Shown here one piece after another: positions 58,872 to 64,000 of a stretch of 64,000 bases of DNA. Position 1 is the first letter of the stretch, and each line of letters begins with the position of its first letter. Under the pieces are notes generated by a model. That model searched no databases, was not told the DNA's origin, and saw nothing but the letters and a program-made list of their open reading frames with translations. Source of the stretch: Wenjunlia tyrosinilytica (GTDB lineage Bacteria > Actinomycetota > Actinomycetes > Streptomycetales > Streptomycetaceae); NCBI RefSeq assembly GCF_014646055.1, contig NZ_BMMS01000021.1, positions 101,554 through 165,553 of the forward strand, in the 5' to 3' direction. The position numbers and the translations under genes were made by a program.

Positions 58872-59452
58872 CGGACGGACTCGACCTCGGCAGGTGTCGG
58901 AATGCGGGCACGGCCAACGGGGCGGGTTCGTCAGAAACCCGCCCTCTGTAAAGCGTCAGGCTAAACATGGGTAATGCCCCGGTACCGTGACCCAGGCAAC
59001 GATCATGGTGTGATTTTGCTCACCACTCCCCCGGCAATTGCCGTCAATGCCCCATAGGCGACATCAGGACTATCCGGGCGCAGGCTACGAAGGCGGACAA
59101 TTCACGCTCGACGGACTGTAGTAGGGCAACCACACGTGACGTCGCAAGTGCCCGTTTTGGTTGGTTATCAAGCGGACGTTTGACCACATGATGTAGCCGA
59201 CCACACCCGCACGGTCACCCAAACCGACGCCTGCGCGTCCGCCCTTGTTGGAGATCCCTGGCTGTGCTGGAATTCCGGGGACCGCCGCGACTCGCAAACA
59301 GCTCGCACGCAAGGGAGCACCCAGCACCCTGCGGCGGCTCACCACACACGGGCTCGTGCAGGTCATCCGACCCAGGGGAACACGGGCCTTCAAGACTCGA
59401 CACCGTCCTGCCGCCCGCGCGGGGGACGCCTGGTCCAGAGGTTGCGACGCTA
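58872..59452. promoter_or_regulatory. Upstream region of the conservon
   Basis: About 580 bases with no accepted gene. It contains the 12-bp palindrome CGGCAATTGCCG (59032-59043) and a lower-GC stretch around 59140-59210 (ggttatcaagcggacg). The conservon promoter must lie here; no firm -35/-10 was recognised. Confidence 0.5.
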
Positions 59453-62400
59453 GTGCAGGGACGTATCAAGAGGGATGGCGGCGCTGCTGGCGATCCGGAG
59501 CAGCGCGGCGGAGCCGGCCACGACGCCGCGCCGCCGAACGCCCCGGGCGCCGAGACCGCTGTGACACCCAAGCCGAAAAGCTCGGCCGGCAACGGCACCG
59601 CCGACCAGCCACTGGAAGGCCTCGACAAGCCGGTCTCGCGAATACGGCTGCGCAACTGGCGAATCAGCACCCGCCTCGTTGCCCTGCTGACCCTCCCGGT
59701 GGTCGCCGCGACGACCCTGGGCGCCCTGCGTATCCAGAGCTCGCTCGACGACGTCGCCCAGCTGGAGCACATGGACCAGCTCACCACGCTGACGGAGAAG
59801 GCGACCCAGCTCGCCGACGCCCTGCAGGACGAGCGGGACATCACCGCGGGTCCGCTGACCAAGGGCGCCCGCAACGACGACGACGTCATCGCCACGCACG
59901 ACGAGACCGACAAGGCCGCCCGCACCTTCCTCGCGACCAGCGACCTGCCCCGCAACGACAACGACCTCGCGGGCGTGCGCAACTCGCTGGTGCAGATCGA
60001 CACCCAGCTGCGTGAGCTCAACCAGATCCGCAAGCTGGCCTACACCAACGACAACTACGTCTCGCAGACCGCCAACAGCTACAACCAGCTGATCAGCGGA
60101 CTGCTCTCGCTGTCGCAGGACATGGCGCAGGCCACCAGCAACAGCGACATGATCAAGCGCACCCGCGCGCTCAACGCGTTCTCCTCCGCCAAGGAGGACT
60201 ACTCGATGCAGCGCGCCATCCTTGCCGCGGGCCTCGCCCACAAGGGCGGCCCCAAGCTGGACGAGAGCGACCGCCGTGTCGCCCGTGCCGCCTTCCTCGG
60301 CGAGAAGAGCTCACTGGGCCAGTTCCGCTCCCTCTACAGCGGTGACTCCGGCAGGCTGCTGGCCGGCCTCGACGGCAACTCGGTCGAGATCCAGCTCGCC
60401 GACAGGTTCCGCGACCGCGCCGTGAACCTGCCCAACGGCATCGAGGGCTCGAAGCTGTCCTACCTCGACTGGGTCGACAAGGCGTCGACCAAGCTCGACG
60501 CGATGGACACGATCCAGACCGAGCTCCTCAACGAGATGTCCAAGCAGGCCAAGAAGCTGCGCAGCCAGGCCCAGCGGGACGCGCTCCTCAACGGTGCGAT
60601 CATCCTCATCGTCCTCGGTGTCGCCGTCATCGGCGCCGCGGTCGTCGCCCGGTCCATGATCCGCTCGCTGCGCCGCCTCCAGGAGACGGCCAACGAGGTC
60701 GCGCAGAAGCGGCTGCCCGAGCTGGTCAAGCACCTGTCCGAGGCCGACCCGCAGGAGATCGACACCAGCGTCGAGTCCATCGGCCTCAACTCCCGCGACG
60801 AGATCGGGCAGGTGGCCCGCGCGTTCGACGAGGTCCACCGCGAGGCGGTCCGGCTGGCGTCCGAGCAGGCGCTCCTGCGAGGCAACGTCAACGCGATGTT
60901 CACCAACCTCTCGCGCCGCAGCCAGGGTCTGATCCAGCGCCAGCTGACGCTGATCTCCGAGCTGGAGAGCCGCGAGGCCGACCCCGACCAACTCTCCAGC
61001 CTCTTCAAGCTGGACCACCTCGCGACCCGTATGCGCCGCAACGGTGAGAACCTCCTCGTCCTCGCGGGCGAGGAGCCCGGCCGCCGCTGGACCCGCCCGG
61101 TCCCGCTGGTCGACGTCCTGCGTGCCGCCGCCTCCGAGGTGGAGCAGTACGAGCGCATCGAGCTGACCGCGGTGCCCTCCACCGAGGTCGCCGGACGCGT
61201 CGTCAACGACCTCGTCTACCTGCTCGCCGAGCTGCTGGAGAACGCCACCTCGTTCTCCAGCCCGCAGACCCGCGTCAAGGTCACCGGCCACGCGCTGCCG
61301 GACGGCCGGGTGCTCATCGAGATCCACGACACCGGCATCGGCCTGTCGCCGGAGGACCTCGCGGACATCAACGAGCGGCTCGCCAGTCCGCCCACCGTGG
61401 ACGTGTCGGTCTCGCGCCGCATGGGCCTGTTCGTGGTCGGCCGCCTGTCCCTGCGGCACGGCATCCGCATCCAGCTGCGTCCCAGCGACTCCGGTGGCAC
61501 CACGGCGCTGGTCATGCTGCCCGTGGACGTCACCCAGGGCGGCAGCGCCCCGAAGGGCGCGGGGGGCCGCGGCGCCCCCGTCAAGGGCTCGCCGCAGCGC
61601 GGCCAGCTCGGCGGCGGTGCCGGTGGCGGCATCGGCGGCAAGGGCCTGGGCAGCGGCGCCGCACGGCCCGCGGTCGGTCCCGGCCAGTCCTCGGGCGCGC
61701 GGGAGCTTCCGCAGCGTCCGGGCGGCGGTGCCCACGGCCGTCCCCAGGGCGGTCCCGGCATCCCGCAGCAGCGCCCCCAGGCTCCTGGGCGGGCCGGGTC
61801 GGCCCCGCAGCAGCCCGCCCAGCCCGCACGCGGGCAGCAGCAGCGTCCCCAGCCGCAGCCCGCGCAGTCCCCGCAGTGGGCACGCGCCAACGGCGAGGAC
61901 CCGAACCGCGGCGCCGTGCCGCCGAGGGCCCCGCAGCCGTCGCGTGCCGAGCACGGCTCCGACGAGGGGCTGAACCCGGTCGAGTCCACGGTGCAGTTCG
62001 GGCTCGTCCCCGACGGTGAGCACCAGCGTCCCCAGCCGCCGCAGCCGCAGCCCCCGCAGCCCCTCGAGCCGGTCCAGGCCCGCCCGGAGGCGCAACTGCC
62101 GCCGGTCGCCGAGCCGATGGCGCTGCCGCCGGCCCCGGCCGGTACCGAGGAGCGCACACCGATCTTCGACACGATGGAGTCGGACTGGTTCCGCACCCCG
62201 GGTGCCGGCCAGGTCGGGCGGATGCAGTCGGTCCGCGTCGGCGAGAGCGTGTCGCCGGAGCAGACGCGGGAGGTCACGCAGCCCCCGCTGCCGCAGCGTC
62301 AGCAGGGCGCCACGCAGCCGCCGGCGCCGGACCGTCCCGCCCAGCGGCCCGACCGCGGGCAGGCCACTCCCGCCCCGCAGCGCCCGCAGAGCCCGCCGCA

Positions 62401-62719
62401 GCCGGCCCGCCTCAGCGGCGGCCCGACCGCCGCGTGGCGCCCGTCGCAGAACGACGAGCGCTGGCGCCGTGCCGAGCAGGCGCGGGAGCCGCAGGCCGGA
62501 GGGGTCACTCCTTCGGGTCTGCCGCGCCGAGTGCCGCGCGCGAACCTCGTGCCGGGTACCGCTCAGCAGCAGCAGGCCCCGGCCGGGGGTCCCCAGGTCT
62601 CGCGTGCCCCCGATGAGGTCCGCGGCCGTCTGACCAACCTGCGCCGCGGAATCCAGCAGGGCCGCCAGGCAGGCGGCACCGACGGTCGTGGTTTCAGCCC
62701 TAATCACCAGGAGCGTTAG
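59453..62719 (+). CDS. cvnA: Conservon sensor histidine-kinase-like protein CvnA
   Basis: Membrane sensor at the head of a Streptomyces conservon. The 1088-residue protein has a first membrane segment at about 69-93, an extracytoplasmic nitrate/nitrite-sensing (NIT)-type domain, a second membrane segment at about 379-403, a HAMP region (SMIRSLRRLQETANEVAQKR), a degenerate dimerisation region with LDHLATRMRRNGENLL and an HATPase domain with LAELLENATSFSS and DTGIGLS. Residues from about 700 on are a Pro/Gln/Gly-rich tail of some 390 residues. The start is GTG at 59453 (VQGRIKRDGG). Partner genes cvnB, cvnC and cvnD follow. Confidence 0.93.
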   Translation: MQGRIKRDGGAAGDPEQRGGAGHDAAPPNAPGAETAVTPKPKSSAGNGTADQPLEGLDKPVSRIRLRNWRISTRLVALLTLPVVAATTLGALRIQSSLDDVAQLEHMDQLTTLTEKATQLADALQDERDITAGPLTKGARNDDDVIATHDETDKAARTFLATSDLPRNDNDLAGVRNSLVQIDTQLRELNQIRKLAYTNDNYVSQTANSYNQLISGLLSLSQDMAQATSNSDMIKRTRALNAFSSAKEDYSMQRAILAAGLAHKGGPKLDESDRRVARAAFLGEKSSLGQFRSLYSGDSGRLLAGLDGNSVEIQLADRFRDRAVNLPNGIEGSKLSYLDWVDKASTKLDAMDTIQTELLNEMSKQAKKLRSQAQRDALLNGAIILIVLGVAVIGAAVVARSMIRSLRRLQETANEVAQKRLPELVKHLSEADPQEIDTSVESIGLNSRDEIGQVARAFDEVHREAVRLASEQALLRGNVNAMFTNLSRRSQGLIQRQLTLISELESREADPDQLSSLFKLDHLATRMRRNGENLLVLAGEEPGRRWTRPVPLVDVLRAAASEVEQYERIELTAVPSTEVAGRVVNDLVYLLAELLENATSFSSPQTRVKVTGHALPDGRVLIEIHDTGIGLSPEDLADINERLASPPTVDVSVSRRMGLFVVGRLSLRHGIRIQLRPSDSGGTTALVMLPVDVTQGGSAPKGAGGRGAPVKGSPQRGQLGGGAGGGIGGKGLGSGAARPAVGPGQSSGARELPQRPGGGAHGRPQGGPGIPQQRPQAPGRAGSAPQQPAQPARGQQQRPQPQPAQSPQWARANGEDPNRGAVPPRAPQPSRAEHGSDEGLNPVESTVQFGLVPDGEHQRPQPPQPQPPQPLEPVQARPEAQLPPVAEPMALPPAPAGTEERTPIFDTMESDWFRTPGAGQVGRMQSVRVGESVSPEQTREVTQPPLPQRQQGATQPPAPDRPAQRPDRGQATPAPQRPQSPPQPARLSGGPTAAWRPSQNDERWRRAEQAREPQAGGVTPSGLPRRVPRANLVPGTAQQQQAPAGGPQVSRAPDEVRGRLTNLRRGIQQGRQAGGTDGRGFSPNHQER

Positions 62720-63142
62720 TTGAGTGCGATGAGCCAGGCGGCACAGAACCTGAACTGGTTGATCACCAACTTCGTGGACAACACCCCCGGTGTTTCCCAC
62801 ACCGTGGTGGTCTCCGCCGACGGTCTGCTGCTGGCCATGTCCGAAGGATTTCCCCGCGACCGCGCCGACCAGCTCGCCGCCGTCGCCTCGGGACTCACCT
62901 CCCTGACCGCGGGAGCCTCCCGCATCTTCGAAGGCGGCCACGTCAACCAGACCGTGGTCGAGATGGAGCGGGGCTTTTTGTTCATCATGTCCGTCTCCGA
63001 CGGCTCCTCCCTGGCCGTCCTGGCACACCCGGAGTGCGACATCGGCCTCGTCGGCTACGAGATGGCCCTGCTCGTCGACCGCGCAGGCTCGGTCCTGACC
63101 CCCGACCTGCGTGCCGAACTCCAAGGCAGCCTGCTGCACTGA
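62720..63142 (+). CDS. cvnB: Roadblock/LC7 protein CvnB
   Basis: A 140-residue roadblock-domain protein, the conserved second conservon gene, which acts with the GTPase CvnD. LNWLITNFVDNTPGVSHTVV and AHPECDIGLVGYEMALLVDR are characteristic. The start may be TTG 62720 (AGGAG six bases upstream) or ATG 62729. Confidence 0.95.
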   Translation: MSAMSQAAQNLNWLITNFVDNTPGVSHTVVVSADGLLLAMSEGFPRDRADQLAAVASGLTSLTAGASRIFEGGHVNQTVVEMERGFLFIMSVSDGSSLAVLAHPECDIGLVGYEMALLVDRAGSVLTPDLRAELQGSLLH

Positions 63143-63235
63143 GCCGAGCCGCCCGCCCCGCCGCCCGCGGGGAGAGCACCCGCAGCGAGCTACTCCATTC
63201 GTGCCCAGTGTGTCCCTTAGCCCGGAGGACGACCC

Positions 63236-63646
63236 ATGACCCCGCCACCAGCCTCGCCAGGCCCGTACGGCGCTTCGCACCACGCGCCGTACGGGGCCGA
63301 GAGCAGCGACCAGCCGCTGGTGCGCCCCTACGCGATGACCGGCGGCCGCACCAGACCCCGGTACCAGCTCGCGATCGAGGCGCTGATCAGCACGACGGCC
63401 GACCCGTCGCGCACGGCTGGGCTGCTGCCCGAGCATCAGCGGATCTGCCACCTCTGCCGTGAGATCAAGTCGGTGGCGGAGATCTCGGCCCTGCTGACCA
63501 TTCCGCTGGGCGTCGCCCGGATTCTCGTGGCGGACCTGGCAGAGGCCGGACTGGTCGCCATTCACCAGCCCGGCGGCAGCGAAGCCGGTGGGCAGCCCGA
63601 CGTGACACTGCTGGAAAGGGTGCTCAGTGGACTTCGCAAGCTCTAG
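63236..63646 (+). CDS. cvnC: DUF742 protein CvnC
   Basis: A 136-residue DUF742 protein, the third conservon gene. VRPYAMTGGRTRPRYQLAIE and IPLGVARILVADLAEAGLVA followed by LLERVLSGLRKL are the standard core. ATG start. The cvnD start lies inside its last 20 bases. Confidence 0.95.
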   Translation: MTPPPASPGPYGASHHAPYGAESSDQPLVRPYAMTGGRTRPRYQLAIEALISTTADPSRTAGLLPEHQRICHLCREIKSVAEISALLTIPLGVARILVADLAEAGLVAIHQPGGSEAGGQPDVTLLERVLSGLRKL

Positions 63647-64000
63647 GCCGCACCCGGCCACCATGGGCGCGGCTCCTCAAGGAGTGGGCACGCGTGCCAC
63701 GACCTCCGCGAAGATCGTGGTCGCGGGGGGATTCGGCGTGGGCAAGACCACGCTGGTGGGTGCCGTCTCCGAGATCAACCCGCTGCGCACCGAAGCCGTG
63801 ATGACCTCGGCCTCGGCCGGCATCGATGATCTGACGCACGCGCCGGACAAGACCACGACGACCGTGGCGATGGACTTCGGCCGTATCACGCTGGACGAGG
63901 ACCTGATCCTCTATCTCTTCGGCACCCCTGGACAGGACCGGTTCTGGTTCATGTGGGACGACCTGGTCCGCGGCGCCATCGGCGCCGTCGTCCTCGTCGA
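63627..64000 (+). CDS. cvnD: Ras-like GTPase CvnD (truncated by the window end)
   Basis: First 124 residues of the small GTPase that ends the conservon. It begins at GTG 63627 (MDFASSRPHPAT), overlapping cvnC by 20 bases. GGFGVGKTTLVGAVSE is the P-loop and LFGTPGQDRFWFMWDDL the G3 region. The gene runs off the window, so it is partial, not broken. Confidence 0.95.
   Translation, partial: MDFASSRPHPATMGAAPQGVGTRATTSAKIVVAGGFGVGKTTLVGAVSEINPLRTEAVMTSASAGIDDLTHAPDKTTTTVAMDFGRITLDEDLILYLFGTPGQDRFWFMWDDLVRGAIGAVVLV

Overview
The window is a very GC-rich stretch of chromosome whose codon use, GTG starts and gene neighbourhood point to Streptomyces or a close relative. The gene order matches the conserved Streptomyces core block that contains nsdA-amtB-glnK-glnD-ffh, ftsY, glcP, smc, the leuCD/ndgR pair and a four-gene conservon. 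No phage, transposon, integrase or CRISPR-Cas genes are visible, so this is core chromosome rather than an island.

Layout. 0.1-6.1 kb (minus strand): the translation/secretion block rpsP-khpA-rimM-trmD-rplS followed by three tandem type I signal peptidases. 6.3-10.4 kb: a SprT-like protein, a palindrome-rich intergenic region, a short archaeal/eukaryotic-type prolyl-tRNA synthetase, a methyltransferase and a GNAT acetyltransferase. 10.4-19.7 kb: ffh, the nitrogen-control operon amtB-glnK-glnD with a GlnR-type operator in front, the differentiation regulator nsdA and a divergent primase/polymerase-like gene. 19.8-28.2 kb: ftsY, a 40-bp tandem repeat array, a luciferase-like monooxygenase, the glucose permease glcP and smc. 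28.6-43 kb: acylphosphatase, a secreted CAP protein, a second long minisatellite, mutM-rnc-rpmF-DUF177, a DivIVA-like coiled-coil protein, coaD, rsmD, recG and a DAK-domain protein. 43-51.9 kb: rpmB, thiD, thiL, a stand-alone Lrp ligand-binding domain, a lipoprotein, ddlA-gpsA-plsC, cofC, a cold-shock-like protein and the Lys-rich HU protein. 52-58.5 kb: leuCD with divergent ndgR, then FAH-family hydrolase-gltX followed by tRNA-Gln and two tRNA-Glu genes, which places the glutamyl-tRNA synthetase next to its substrates. 59-64 kb: a conservon (sensor kinase, roadblock, DUF742, Ras-like GTPase), the last gene cut by the window end.

The most distinctive feature is a large number of short tandem repeat arrays in the gaps between otherwise conserved genes (units of 9, 15, 16/32, 21, 26, 36-37 and 40 bp). 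The two largest, at 21.3-21.7 kb and 30.6-31.0 kb, cannot be coding because their periods are not multiples of three. Other points of interest are a 62-residue ORF with a duplicated ANPRRTTL motif beside the conservon, the archaeal-type ProRS with an eroded C-terminal zinc module, and a 403-bp gap with several perfect palindromes. Functions are assigned by recognising protein families from sequence; no database search was possible.
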